NCBI GenBank assembly: GCA_944322355.1
Contig: CALUOT010000001.1
Coordinates: 92,714 to 156,713 of the forward strand
Reading direction: 5' to 3'
DNA: 64,000 bases
Source: an uncultured Bacteroides sp.
GTDB taxonomy: Bacteria > Bacteroidota > Bacteroidia > Bacteroidales > Bacteroidaceae
Shown here: positions 25,293 through 34,575 of the stretch, in pieces
How the letters are laid out: the number at the start of each line of letters is the position of its first letter
How positions within the stretch are numbered: position 1 is the first letter of the stretch
Notes under the pieces: model-generated
Told to the model about the DNA's origin: nothing
Seen by the model: only the letters and a program-made list of their open reading frames with translations
Databases searched by the model: none
Position numbers and translations under genes: made by a program

Positions 25293-25371
25293 GTCCTCTC
25301 TCCGTTCGGAGAGGACATTCCTCTGCGTTCGGAGAGGACATTTCTCTGCGCTCGCGGAGAAAACGTCTCCC
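25293..25371. repeat. 23-bp-period palindrome array D
   Basis: The segment gttcggagaggac repeats at 25304 and 25327, and tctctccg-like copies at 25297, 25320 and 25343, all at 23 bp. Each unit is a hairpin of the type TCCTC...GAGGA, with a degenerate third copy TTCTC...GAGAA. It lies between the stop codon of the P-type ATPase gene and the Fur-type gene, both on the minus strand, so it could also act as a terminator or attenuator. Confidence 0.75.
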
Positions 25372-27329
25372 TACACCGCCGTCCGGTTGCCTTGTATCCG
25401 CATAGCGTTCAGTATTGCCAATAGGGCTACGCCGACGTCGGCAAAGACCGCTTCCCACAGGTTGGCCATGCCCAGCGTGCCCAGCAGCATGACCAGTAAC
25501 TTCACGCCGAGGGCGAGGCCGATGTTCTGCCACACGATGACGCGGGTTCGGCGGGCGATTCGTATGGCCGTGGCCACCTTCGAGGGCTGGTCGGTCTGTA
25601 TCACTACGTCGGCCGTTTCGATAGCCGCGTCGCTGCCCAGTCCGCCCATGGCGATGCCGACATCGCTCAAGGCCAGCACGGGGGAGTCGTTGATGCCATC
25701 GCCCACGAACGCCACCCGTCGGCCCGTCTGTCGGCGCACCTCTTCCACGTGCTTCATTTTCCCTTCGGGAAGAAGGTCGCCGAAAGCCTGTTCGATGCCC
25801 AGCTGGCGGGCAAAGGTAGTGACAATCCGCTGTCGGTCGCCCGAGAGCATCTGAATATTATTGATATTTAATCCTTTCAACTCGCTGATGGCCCGCCGGG
25901 CGTCGGGCTTCAGCGTGTCGTTCAGCAGCAGATGACCTGCGTAGCGATGGTCGACGGCGCAAACCACCAACGTGCCGGTCAATGCATCCAGCTCCTGCGG
26001 ATAAGCTATCCCGCTTTGCTTCAGTAGCTTCGTATTGCCCACTTGGACGTGTGCCGACCCTATCCGGCAACTTAGCCCGTAGCCGGCTGCTTCGCGGACC
26101 TGTTCAGCCCGGGTAAGCGTGAGGTTCATCTTGCGGGCCTGTCCGACGATGGCCTGGGCGATGGGGTGTGTGCTGGCTTGCTCGGCTGATGCAGTGAGTC
26201 GGAGCACTTCTTCAGTTGTGAAGCCTTCGGCAGCCTGGCAGGCCTGCACGGTGAATGTCCCCTGCGTCAGCGTCCCTGTCTTGTCGAAGACGACCGTATC
26301 GACCGCCGTGAGCATGTCCAAGTAGTTTCCTCCCTTAAACAAAATGCCTGCCCGCGAGGCTGCTCCGATGCCGCCGAAGTAGCTGAGGGGAATGCTGACC
26401 ACCAGCGCACAAGGGCAGGAGACAACGAGGAATACCAACCCCCGATAGAGCCAGTCGCTGAACAGATATGTGAAGTCGCTGTGCCCCAGCGACCAGAGGT
26501 AAGGCAGCAGGACGATGAGCAAGGCCAAACCCGTGACCGCCGGTGTATAAACACGGGCGAACTTGCGGATGAACAGTTCGGCCGGTGCTTTGCGTTCGGA
26601 GGCTTCCTCCACCAACTGCAGAATGCGCGACAGGGCACTTTCGCTGAAAGGCCGTGTCACCCGGAGGCGTACCGTCCGGTCGCTCGACAACATGCCCGCC
26701 AACACTTCTTCTCCCGGCCGGATGGAGCGGGGAAGGCTTTCTCCCGTCAGGGCAGCGGTATTGAAGTCGGCTGTTTCTTCACAGAGTATCCCGTCGAGGG
26801 GAACCCGTTCACCCGGTTTCACTTCAATGAGTTCACCCGGCTTCACTTCCTGGGGCGATACCTTTTGCGTTTGTCCCTCGCGGATGACGCAGGCAATCTC
26901 CGGACGAATGTCGAGCAAGGCGCCGATGTTTCTTCGTGCCTTGTCTACAGCCCTTCCCTGAAAATGCTCGCCCAGCGTATAGAACAGCATCACCGCCACG
27001 CCTTCGGGATATTCGCCGATGGCAAAAGCCCCCACCGTAGCAATGAACATCAGGGTGAACTCGTTGAAGTATTCGCCATGCTTCAGCTCCTCCCATGCCT
27101 CTTTCAGTACCGGGAGGGCGACGGGCAGATAGGCCGCCAGGTACCAGGCAAGCGATACCCCTCTTCCGCGGAAGAAAGCGACGTCGGCAGCAGTCAGCAG
27201 CATACCGGTAATCAGCAGTACGCCCGAAAAGCACATAGGTCCATACACCTTACCGGCGGAATCATGATGATGATGATGGCATGAACCGGAATGCACGTGA
27301 TGTTCGTGCGAGCAACAAGAGCAACTCAT
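25371..27329 (-). CDS. Heavy-metal P1B-type ATPase (zinc/cadmium/lead exporter type)
   Basis: 652 residues. The N-terminus is a Cys/His-rich metal-binding tail (SCSCCSHEHHVHSGSCHHHHHD) in place of a full HMA domain. Then come TGES at 195-198, the membrane metal site CPC at 305-307, the phosphorylation site DKTGTLT with Asp349, HP in STHPIAQ, and GDGINDSPVLA. It exports soft divalent metals from the cytoplasm. The metal assignment rests on the tail and on the Fur-type gene downstream. A TATCTTTG box lies at 27367-27360 with a palindrome just upstream. Confidence 0.9.
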   Translation of the reverse strand: MSCSCCSHEHHVHSGSCHHHHHDSAGKVYGPMCFSGVLLITGMLLTAADVAFFRGRGVSLAWYLAAYLPVALPVLKEAWEELKHGEYFNEFTLMFIATVGAFAIGEYPEGVAVMLFYTLGEHFQGRAVDKARRNIGALLDIRPEIACVIREGQTQKVSPQEVKPGELIEVKPGERVPLDGILCEETADFNTAALTGESLPRSIRPGEEVLAGMLSSDRTVRLRVTRPFSESALSRILQLVEEASERKAPAELFIRKFARVYTPAVTGLALLIVLLPYLWSLGHSDFTYLFSDWLYRGLVFLVVSCPCALVVSIPLSYFGGIGAASRAGILFKGGNYLDMLTAVDTVVFDKTGTLTQGTFTVQACQAAEGFTTEEVLRLTASAEQASTHPIAQAIVGQARKMNLTLTRAEQVREAAGYGLSCRIGSAHVQVGNTKLLKQSGIAYPQELDALTGTLVVCAVDHRYAGHLLLNDTLKPDARRAISELKGLNINNIQMLSGDRQRIVTTFARQLGIEQAFGDLLPEGKMKHVEEVRRQTGRRVAFVGDGINDSPVLALSDVGIAMGGLGSDAAIETADVVIQTDQPSKVATAIRIARRTRVIVWQNIGLALGVKLLVMLLGTLGMANLWEAVFADVGVALLAILNAMRIQGNRTAV

Positions 27330-27359
27330 ATCTTTTTGTCTTTATAGGTTTATCCGCTG

Positions 27360-27394
27360 CAAAGATAAGGAGACTGCGGTGCAACTTGGTTGCA
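27360..27394 (-). promoter_or_regulatory. P-type ATPase promoter with TGCAAC-ttg-GTTGCA palindrome
   Basis: The -7 box TATCTTTG is at 27367-27360. A perfect inverted repeat with six-base arms spans 27380-27394, in the -20 to -34 region where a repressor or activator would act. It is a candidate site for the Fur-family protein encoded downstream. Confidence 0.55.
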
Positions 27395-27429
27395 AATCTT
27401 TTTAGTGTGTCGGCAAATCGGGAAAAGAA

Positions 27430-27461
27430 TTTGGTATTGTTCTTGTTTCTGCCTATATTTG
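27430..27461 (+). promoter_or_regulatory. Promoter of the AAA/PD-(D/E)XK gene
   Basis: TTTG at 27430-27433, a 20-nt spacer and TATATTTG at 27454-27461 match the Bacteroidales promoter. The start codon at 27501 follows 39 nt later. Confidence 0.7.
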
Positions 27462-27500
27462 TGCCAAATTCAGTTGGATGCTTCATAAAATAATAGTACT

Positions 27501-29057
27501 ATGTCTCCCTTAAAATTATATCCGGTAGGTATTCAGACCTTTTCAGAGTTACGTACAAAAAACTATTTATATATTGATAAAACTTCCTATATTTATCGTC
27601 TGACACATTCGGATGGTAAGTATGTGTTTTTGAGTCGTCCTCGTCGTTTTGGCAAGTCTTTGCTGACGAGTACTTTACAGGCTTACTTTGAGGGACGTAA
27701 GGATTTATTTGAAGGCTTGGCCATCAGTCAATTGGAAACCGAGTGGGAACAGTATCCGGTGCTGCATTTTGACATGAGTTTAGGCAAGCATTTAGACAAA
27801 GCTGCTTTGAACCGTTACTTACACCATATTCTGGGGCGGAACGAAGAACGTTTGGGCATAGTTTCCCGGCAAGCTGAAGACGTGAATGTGCGTCTGACAG
27901 ATTTAATTATGGATGTTTATGCTCAAACCGGTAAACAGGTCGTGGTGTTAATAGATGAGTATGATGCGCCACTGCTTGATGTGGTGCATGAACATGAAAA
28001 CTTGCCTGTACTGCGTAATATGATGCGCAATTTTTACAGTCCTTTGAAAGCTTGCGATCCTTATCTGCGTTTTGCATTTCTTACAGGCATTACTAAATTT
28101 TCTCAATTGAGTATTTTCAGCGAGTTGAATAATATTCAGAATATTAGTATGCTCGAAGAATATGGCGCTATTTGTGGTATAACGGAGGAAGAGATATACA
28201 CACAGATGGATGCTGATTTGAATATCTTCTCGCAGAAATTAGGGATAGGCAAAGAAGAATTGTTTGCCCAGTTGAAAGCAAATTATGACGGGTATCATTT
28301 CACTTGGCCATCGCCCGACATTTATAATCCATTCAGTTTGTTTAATGCTTTCGCCAATAAGAAAATCGACTCTTATTGGTTCGGTAGTGGCACACCTACC
28401 TATTTAATAGAGATGTTGCGTGAGTTTCATGTTCTTCCACAGGAAATCGGCGGACGGAAGTGTGGAGCTTCAGATTTTGATACTCCTACGGAAGGTGTAA
28501 CCGACATTACCCCTTTGCTTTATCAAAGCGGGTATCTGACCATCAAGAACTATTCATCCTTTTCCAATCTCTATTCGTTGGATATCCCCAACAAAGAAGT
28601 TCGTATCGGGTTGATGAAAAGTCTATTGGTGAATTATGTGCAGCGTCCGGCTTCCATTAATACGTTGGTGGGCGAGATGGCGGAATGTATTCATTTTGGT
28701 GACATGGATGGAGCCTTGCGACTGATGCAAACCGTGTTGTCTACCGTTCCTTATTGTGATAATACACATTATGAAGGGCACTACCAACAGATGCTTTACT
28801 TGATATTCACTTTACTTGGCTATTTTGTGGATGTGGAAGTCCGTACTCCCCAAGGTCGTGTGGATGTTGTGTTGCGTACCTCTCATACGCTCTATATCAT
28901 CGAGGTGAAGTTGGATAAAAATGCCGATGCCGCCATGCAACAAATCGATTTGAAGAATTATCCCGAGCGTTTTGCTCTATGCGGTCTGCCCGTTGTGAAA
29001 GTGGGTATTAACTTTGATAGCGAAAAACGTACCATCGGTGAGTGGGTAATCGAGTAG
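27501..29057 (+). CDS. AAA-ATPase-like / PD-(D/E)XK nuclease-like protein
   Basis: 518 residues. The N-terminal half matches AAA-ATPase_like (PF09820): the P-loop variant LSRPRRFGKSLLTSTLQAYF at about 42-61 and a Walker B-like VVVLIDEYDAPLLD near 147. The C-terminal PD-(D/E)XK domain shows GYFVDVEVRTPQGRVDVVLR and LYIIEVKLD near 450-475, with the expected D and E-x-K. Bacteroides genomes carry many dispersed copies of this family; the function is unknown, possibly linked to mobile DNA or stress. Its own promoter and array E downstream make it a single-gene unit. Confidence 0.85.
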   Translation: MSPLKLYPVGIQTFSELRTKNYLYIDKTSYIYRLTHSDGKYVFLSRPRRFGKSLLTSTLQAYFEGRKDLFEGLAISQLETEWEQYPVLHFDMSLGKHLDKAALNRYLHHILGRNEERLGIVSRQAEDVNVRLTDLIMDVYAQTGKQVVVLIDEYDAPLLDVVHEHENLPVLRNMMRNFYSPLKACDPYLRFAFLTGITKFSQLSIFSELNNIQNISMLEEYGAICGITEEEIYTQMDADLNIFSQKLGIGKEELFAQLKANYDGYHFTWPSPDIYNPFSLFNAFANKKIDSYWFGSGTPTYLIEMLREFHVLPQEIGGRKCGASDFDTPTEGVTDITPLLYQSGYLTIKNYSSFSNLYSLDIPNKEVRIGLMKSLLVNYVQRPASINTLVGEMAECIHFGDMDGALRLMQTVLSTVPYCDNTHYEGHYQQMLYLIFTLLGYFVDVEVRTPQGRVDVVLRTSHTLYIIEVKLDKNADAAMQQIDLKNYPERFALCGLPVVKVGINFDSEKRTIGEWVIE

Positions 29058-29120
29058 TAGGAATTCTGTGACTTTCTTTCTTTTTTACAAATGTATGGGT
29101 GAGGAATGACTTGATGAAAA

Positions 29121-29208
29121 CTAGGTTACTACCATAGAGGCCGAATGTTAGTAACATAGAGGGGGAATGTTAGTAACCTTCGGCCCGAATGTTAGTAACC
29201 TTCCGGAA
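29121..29208. repeat. 22-bp-period palindrome array E (copy of array A)
   Basis: Palindromes GTTA-n-TAAC (the first is GTTACTACC) are centred at 29129, 29151, 29173 and 29195, exact 22-bp steps. A 65-bp core (29142-29206) is identical to 4756-4820 in array A. It lies in the gap after the AAA/PD-(D/E)XK gene, about 250 nt before the glycosidase operon. Confidence 0.85.
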
Positions 29209-29453
29209 TCCCCTTCTGGACCTATTCTGAAGGCGGGTCATGGTACTTAATGTTGGATGATAATAAATATATACAATTTAGCGCAGCTCACCCTTTTGAA
29301 ACCAACTTCTTTTTTCGTCATTCAGTTCAGTCAGATTATACTTCGTAATGTTTCGTCAGTGAATTGGTAGTTTTTGGAGGAAGTTCCATGAGTGTGTTCG
29401 GTAGCTGCTTCGTAATATACTTATAAGAGAATAATGTTTTTTAAAGGAAGATT
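29209..29453. other. Leader region of the glycosidase operon
   Basis: 245 nt, AT-rich, without an ORF. It has no clean TAnnTTTG box; the closest is tagtttttg near 29367, with one extra base. The strings cttcgtaatgttt (about 29341) and cttcgtaatatac (about 29408) form a direct repeat that could be a regulator site. AAAGGAAG precedes the GH31 start codon. Confidence 0.45.
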
Positions 29454-31934
29454 ATGAAAAGGATTTTTTGTATTTGTTTGTGGATGGTTATCTTGGCTTC
29501 ATGGTTGGTGAAAGCGGATGATTATACGCGTACCGAACATGGCATTTGCGCCCAAACGGGCGAAGGTAATTTGCGTGTGGATTTTGTAGCTCCTGACATC
29601 GTACGGGTGAGGTTTGCCAAAGAGAGGGAGACCGGTTCCAATGAAACCTCTGTAGTGACGGCACAGCCCATGACCGACTTGTGTTTCCAAGTCGATGAAG
29701 AGGTCGGAAAACATAGGCTTCGGCTTACATCGGATAGTCTTATTGTGCATGTCGATCTGGAAAAACTACATGTTCGTTTCTTTGATCGCCGAAGTGGGAA
29801 GTTGCTATTGGCAGAGGCCCCCGAAACTCATAAAGCCGAGCGAGTGTTTATGGAGAAAGTGACGTATGACGAGAGCACGCGGCGTGTGGAAAAGACGGCT
29901 GACGGTGAAAAGGTAGTGATGGACGAGTTAAGTCGCGACACGGTGGGAAGTACCTGGAGATACCAATGTGCTTTCGACTGGCAATCCACTGAGGCACTTT
30001 ATGGTTTAGGTTCGCACATGGAAGGCTATTTGAACTTGCGTGGAAAGAAACTCTATTTAACCCAACACAACCTGAAAGTCGTAGTGCCCATGCTGAACTC
30101 AACGGCAGGTTATGGCTTGTTGTTCGATGTGGGTTGCGGTATGGTGTTTGATGATACGGGCGAAGCGGGACAGCTGGTGATCGAAGCGGCGCGTTGCATT
30201 GATTATTATTTCATGAAAGGTGCTACAATGGACAGGGTAGTGAATAGATATAGATGGCTGACCGGCGATGTGCCTATGCAGCCGCGTTATATGTTTGGTT
30301 ATATCCAGTCGAAGGAACGTTATAAGTCGTCCGCTGAACTTTTGCAAACTGTAGCCGAATACCGTAAACGACATATACCTTTGGATGTAATTGTACAGGA
30401 CTGGAACTATTGGCCTGAGGGAAAGTGGGGCTACATGCATATGGATCGCAAGCATTATCCCGACCCAGCCCTGTTGGCAGACTCCCTACACAAGATGAAT
30501 GCTCGGATTATGGTATCTATTTGGCCTAATCCGCACGATTGTCCTCAGCAGGTGGAATTGGAAGAGAGAGGATGGATGCTGGGCGAAGCCTATGATGCGT
30601 TCAACGAGGAAGCACGGCGGATTTATTGGAAGTATGCGCAGCAAGAGTTTTTCGGTAACGGATTTGATGCTTGGTGGTGCGATTGTACCGAGCCTTATGA
30701 TGCCGATTGGAATCAAATCCCTTATAAAGGATACAGCTTTGACAATCATCAAGAGCGTTATGAACGCAATGTGAGGCTTCTAAGTGATTACCTTGGTGCT
30801 GAACGTAGTCAGCTGTACTCGTTGTTTCACTCGCGCGGTATCTATGAGAACCAGCGTAAGACAACTGACCGGAAACGGGTAGTCAACCTTACTCGTTCCG
30901 GTTATGCCGGCCAGCAACGCTATGCCACAATCACTTGGAATGGTGATACGTATGCCGACTGGGAAAAGTTTGCTGACCAAATCCCCATGGGGCTTAACTA
31001 CATGGCCACAGGCTGCAACTACTGGACGGTGGACATTGGTTCCTTTTTCGTAAAGACGAATAAAAACAAGTGGTTTTGGCAAGGGAAGTTCCCCGAAGGA
31101 TGTAATGACTTAGGTTACCGTGAATACTATGTACGGATGTTGGAGTATGGTGCCTTCTTGCCCATATTTCGTAGTCATGGTACAGATACGCCTCGGGAGA
31201 TATGGCAATTCGGAAATCCGGGTGAGCCATTCTATGATGCCATTGAAAAGACAATCAGGTTACGTTATCGCTTGTTGCCTTATACCTATTCGTTGGCAGG
31301 CAGGGTGACCAGGCAGCAATATACCATGACACGGCTGTTGGCTTTCGACTTTGCTACAGACAAACAAGTAGCCGACATTAAGGATCAATTCATGTATGGT
31401 CCTTCGTTGCAGGTTTGTCCGGTAACTTTTCCCATGTACTATGAAAATGGATCGCGTCCGCTGGGGGATACCCGGAAAACACGCACAGTGTACTTGCCTT
31501 CGGGTACGGGATGGATAGATTTTTGGAGTGGAGAAACGTATGAGGGCGGTCAGCATATCGAAGCCGATGCACCGTTGGATCGTATCCCGCTGTATGTGCG
31601 TCACGGTTCCATCATTCCTATGGGTCCCGATATTGAATATACGTCACAAGTCATCGGCAAGCCCTTGGATATACATGTTTATCCGGGCAACGATGCCTGT
31701 TTTGTGCTTTATGAAGATGATGGACATACTTACGCTTATGAGGAAGGAAGCTATACTGAGATACCTTTTACATGGGATGAAGCTAAGCAGGAGTTGCGCA
31801 TAGGGCATCGGAAAGGTTCGTTCAAAGGACAGGAGTCAGAACGGGTGTTCCGTGTTGTTCTGGTTCGTCCGCAGGGGAAGGAAGTAAAGCAGGTGAATTA
31901 CAAAGGCAATCCTGTGGCATGTGAGTTCAGGTGA
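29454..31934 (+). CDS. GH31 glycosidase, probable alpha-xylosidase
   Basis: 826 residues with a signal peptide (about 1-21). The N-terminal beta-sandwich is followed by the GH31 barrel. VQDWNYW near residue 314 is a segment seen in alpha-xylosidases. The nucleophile is Asp410 in WWCDCTEP and the acid/base Asp498 in TWNGDT. A C-terminal beta-sandwich (DUF5110-like, VLYEDDGHTYAYEEGSYTEI) ends it. With the GH2 and two GH95 genes downstream it would remove alpha-1,6-xylose from xyloglucan oligosaccharides after fucose and galactose are taken off. Alpha-glucosidase is the alternative activity. Confidence 0.88.
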   Translation: MKRIFCICLWMVILASWLVKADDYTRTEHGICAQTGEGNLRVDFVAPDIVRVRFAKERETGSNETSVVTAQPMTDLCFQVDEEVGKHRLRLTSDSLIVHVDLEKLHVRFFDRRSGKLLLAEAPETHKAERVFMEKVTYDESTRRVEKTADGEKVVMDELSRDTVGSTWRYQCAFDWQSTEALYGLGSHMEGYLNLRGKKLYLTQHNLKVVVPMLNSTAGYGLLFDVGCGMVFDDTGEAGQLVIEAARCIDYYFMKGATMDRVVNRYRWLTGDVPMQPRYMFGYIQSKERYKSSAELLQTVAEYRKRHIPLDVIVQDWNYWPEGKWGYMHMDRKHYPDPALLADSLHKMNARIMVSIWPNPHDCPQQVELEERGWMLGEAYDAFNEEARRIYWKYAQQEFFGNGFDAWWCDCTEPYDADWNQIPYKGYSFDNHQERYERNVRLLSDYLGAERSQLYSLFHSRGIYENQRKTTDRKRVVNLTRSGYAGQQRYATITWNGDTYADWEKFADQIPMGLNYMATGCNYWTVDIGSFFVKTNKNKWFWQGKFPEGCNDLGYREYYVRMLEYGAFLPIFRSHGTDTPREIWQFGNPGEPFYDAIEKTIRLRYRLLPYTYSLAGRVTRQQYTMTRLLAFDFATDKQVADIKDQFMYGPSLQVCPVTFPMYYENGSRPLGDTRKTRTVYLPSGTGWIDFWSGETYEGGQHIEADAPLDRIPLYVRHGSIIPMGPDIEYTSQVIGKPLDIHVYPGNDACFVLYEDDGHTYAYEEGSYTEIPFTWDEAKQELRIGHRKGSFKGQESERVFRVVLVRPQGKEVKQVNYKGNPVACEFR

Positions 31935-31974
31935 GTGAAAAGGAAGGATGGTTAGAATAAATAATGAAAGAATA

Positions 31975-34566
31975 ATGAGGTTGGAAAATAAATGGATGAT
32001 ATGTCTCTTTGTGTTGGTCATGTCATTTGTAGCGGCTTGCACTGAGTCTGAGGTTACAGTACGCGAAGTGGTAAACTTGAATCCTGCATGGAAATACATG
32101 CGTGGTGATGTAGATGGGGCTGAACGGCTTGAGTATGATGATGCTGTTTGGGAGAACATCGGCCTTCCCCACTCATTCAGTATCCCTTATTTCATGTCGA
32201 AAGATTTCTATGTGGGTTATGGTTGGTATCGGAAACATTTGCAATTGGATGATGAAGACTTGACTAAGAAACTCTTTTTGGAGTTCGATGGGGTATTTCA
32301 GGAGGCCGAGGTGTTTGTAAATGGTCGGCTGGCCGGTAAGCATGTGGGAGGATATACAGGCTTTTCTGTAGATATTTCTTCGTGTGTGCAAGTCGGAGAG
32401 AATGTGATTGCTGTGCGTGTTAACAATCTATGGAGGCCCGATGTGGCGCCGCGTGCAGGGGAGCATGTCTTTAGTGGAGGTATTTATCGAAATGTTCGGT
32501 TGGTGAAAAAGGCTCATACCTATATTGATTGGTGTGGTACTTTTATTACGACCCCCGAATTGGAAAAACAGCAAGGGAAATGTAGTTCTGTAAAGATTGA
32601 GACGGAACTGCACAATGATGCGGATAAAGCAGGAATATATCATTTGCGGACATGTATCATGGATAGTGATGGAGCGGAAGTAGCTGTAGTAGAAAGTAAG
32701 GAAAGATTGGAAGCTAACGAGCGGAAAGTATGGACTCAACAGACTGAACCGATACGGAAGCCGGAATTATGGTCTCCTTTGACTCCCATTCTTTATAAAG
32801 CTGTGAGTTCGCTTTACAAAGATGGGAAACTGATTGACCGCACAGAAACGACGTTTGGTTTTCGTTGGTTTACCTGGACGGCAGATAAAGGTTTCTTTTT
32901 GAATGGCGAACATTGGGCTATTCGTGGGGCGAATGTACATCAGGATCAGGCCGGATGGGGTGATGCCGTGACGGAGAGTGCGATGCGCAGAGATGTAGTT
33001 ATGATGAAAGACGCTGGATTTAATTTTATCCGTGGCTCGCATTATCCGCATGCTCCGGCTTTTGTACAGGCTTGTGACGAAGAAGGAATGATGTTTTGGT
33101 CGGAGGCTCCTTTTTGGGGAATCGGTGGGTTTCAAACGGACGGTTATTGGAATAGTAGTGCTTATCCGGTGGATTCTGTAAATGTGATAGCTTTTGAAGA
33201 AAGTGCTTTACAACAATTGGAGGAAATGATACGCATTCATCGGAATCATCCGTCGATTGTGGCATGGAGTATGTGTAATGAAGCTTTCTTTTCGGCACAA
33301 CAGGCTATGCCGGGAGTACGCAGGCTCTTGAAAAGAATGATAGCTTTATCTCACCAGCTTGACCCGACTCGTCCTGCAGCAATCGGTGGTGCTCAACGTC
33401 CGTTAGGTGGAGAACGTATTGACCGCATAGGCGATTTGGCCGGATACAATGGGGATGGTGCCACACAACCTGATTTCCAGAATCCCGGTATTCCTAACCT
33501 GGTATCAGAATATGGAAGTGTGACGGCTGATCGCCCCGGAGAATATAGTCCCGGTTGGGGAGATTTGCAGCGTGAAGAGGGATGGAAAGGATATCCATGG
33601 CGTAGCGGACAAGTCATTTGGTGTGGATTCGATCATGGGAGTATTGCAGGAAGTGCCTTGGGTAAAATGGGGATTGTGGACTATTTTCGTATTCCGAAAC
33701 GTTCTTGGTATTGGTATCGGAACGAATATTCAGGAATTGCTCCTCCTGAATGGCCGGGGAATGGGGAGCCTTTTTCTTTGAAATTAGAAGCGAGCAAAAC
33801 CCAGAAGATAAAGACGGATGGTACGGATGATGTGCAACTGTGGGTTACGGTGTGCGATGCCTCGGGCAATCCTGTTAATCATTCGCCTGTCGTTGAGTTG
33901 AGAGTTATTTCCGGACCGGGCGAATTCCCGACGGGAAGAAGTATCCGTTTTGAAGCGGATAGTGATATTCGTATTGCAGAGGGGCAGGCTGCCATTTCGT
34001 TCCGTTCTTATTATGCCGGTACCAGTGTAGTGGAAGCTACTTCCGAGGGTTTGGAATCAGCTCGTATTGAGATTGTATTTGAAGGAGAAGAGACTTATCA
34101 GGAAGGAAAGACTCCTGTGGCAGAACGTCCTTATATACGTTTTGTACGCAAGCAGCAAGCTGAGGTGCAGATTTTCGGACGTAATAACCCGACTTTTGCC
34201 AGCAGCAATAAGAATGGGCACGTGCCGGGTATGGCTGCGGATGGTGACCGGAAGAGTTGTTGGAAGGCTTCGGATGAGGATGCCTCACCTTATTGGACGT
34301 TGGATACGGAAAAGCGTTTGTTGATGAAAGAAATTCAGCTTTATTTTCCAGAAGAAAATCATCCTCTTTATGATTTGGAGGTTTCGAATGACAAAAGTAC
34401 TTGGCAAACCGTGGGCAAAAAGGGAGTATGGGATAAAAATGAACGTTGTGTAGTATTGGCATTGGATGGGGCTGAAGTGTCGGGACGTTTTGTGCGCATC
34501 CGCTTTACCGGAAATCGGTGTGCAGCTTTGTCTGAGATGATAGTAAAAGGAATCGTTTGTGAATAA
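31975..34566 (+). CDS. GH2 glycosidase lipoprotein with C-terminal discoidin-like domain, probable beta-galactosidase
   Basis: 863 residues from the ATG at 31975, which gives a short lipoprotein signal MRLENKWMICLFVLVMSFVAAC; an ATG at 31948 would add nine residues. GH2 sandwich and barrel domains follow. Numbered from the longer start, the acid/base is Glu445 in SMCNEAFF and the nucleophile Glu521 in LVSEYGS. An Ig-like insert (about 605-730) and a discoidin/F5-8C-type domain (about 735-870) end the protein. It is the second gene of the operon, 40 nt behind GH31. Galactosidase specificity is inferred from the pathway. Confidence 0.87.
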   Translation: MRLENKWMICLFVLVMSFVAACTESEVTVREVVNLNPAWKYMRGDVDGAERLEYDDAVWENIGLPHSFSIPYFMSKDFYVGYGWYRKHLQLDDEDLTKKLFLEFDGVFQEAEVFVNGRLAGKHVGGYTGFSVDISSCVQVGENVIAVRVNNLWRPDVAPRAGEHVFSGGIYRNVRLVKKAHTYIDWCGTFITTPELEKQQGKCSSVKIETELHNDADKAGIYHLRTCIMDSDGAEVAVVESKERLEANERKVWTQQTEPIRKPELWSPLTPILYKAVSSLYKDGKLIDRTETTFGFRWFTWTADKGFFLNGEHWAIRGANVHQDQAGWGDAVTESAMRRDVVMMKDAGFNFIRGSHYPHAPAFVQACDEEGMMFWSEAPFWGIGGFQTDGYWNSSAYPVDSVNVIAFEESALQQLEEMIRIHRNHPSIVAWSMCNEAFFSAQQAMPGVRRLLKRMIALSHQLDPTRPAAIGGAQRPLGGERIDRIGDLAGYNGDGATQPDFQNPGIPNLVSEYGSVTADRPGEYSPGWGDLQREEGWKGYPWRSGQVIWCGFDHGSIAGSALGKMGIVDYFRIPKRSWYWYRNEYSGIAPPEWPGNGEPFSLKLEASKTQKIKTDGTDDVQLWVTVCDASGNPVNHSPVVELRVISGPGEFPTGRSIRFEADSDIRIAEGQAAISFRSYYAGTSVVEATSEGLESARIEIVFEGEETYQEGKTPVAERPYIRFVRKQQAEVQIFGRNNPTFASSNKNGHVPGMAADGDRKSCWKASDEDASPYWTLDTEKRLLMKEIQLYFPEENHPLYDLEVSNDKSTWQTVGKKGVWDKNERCVVLALDGAEVSGRFVRIRFTGNRCAALSEMIVKGIVCE

Positions 34567-34575
34567 AAATAAAAA

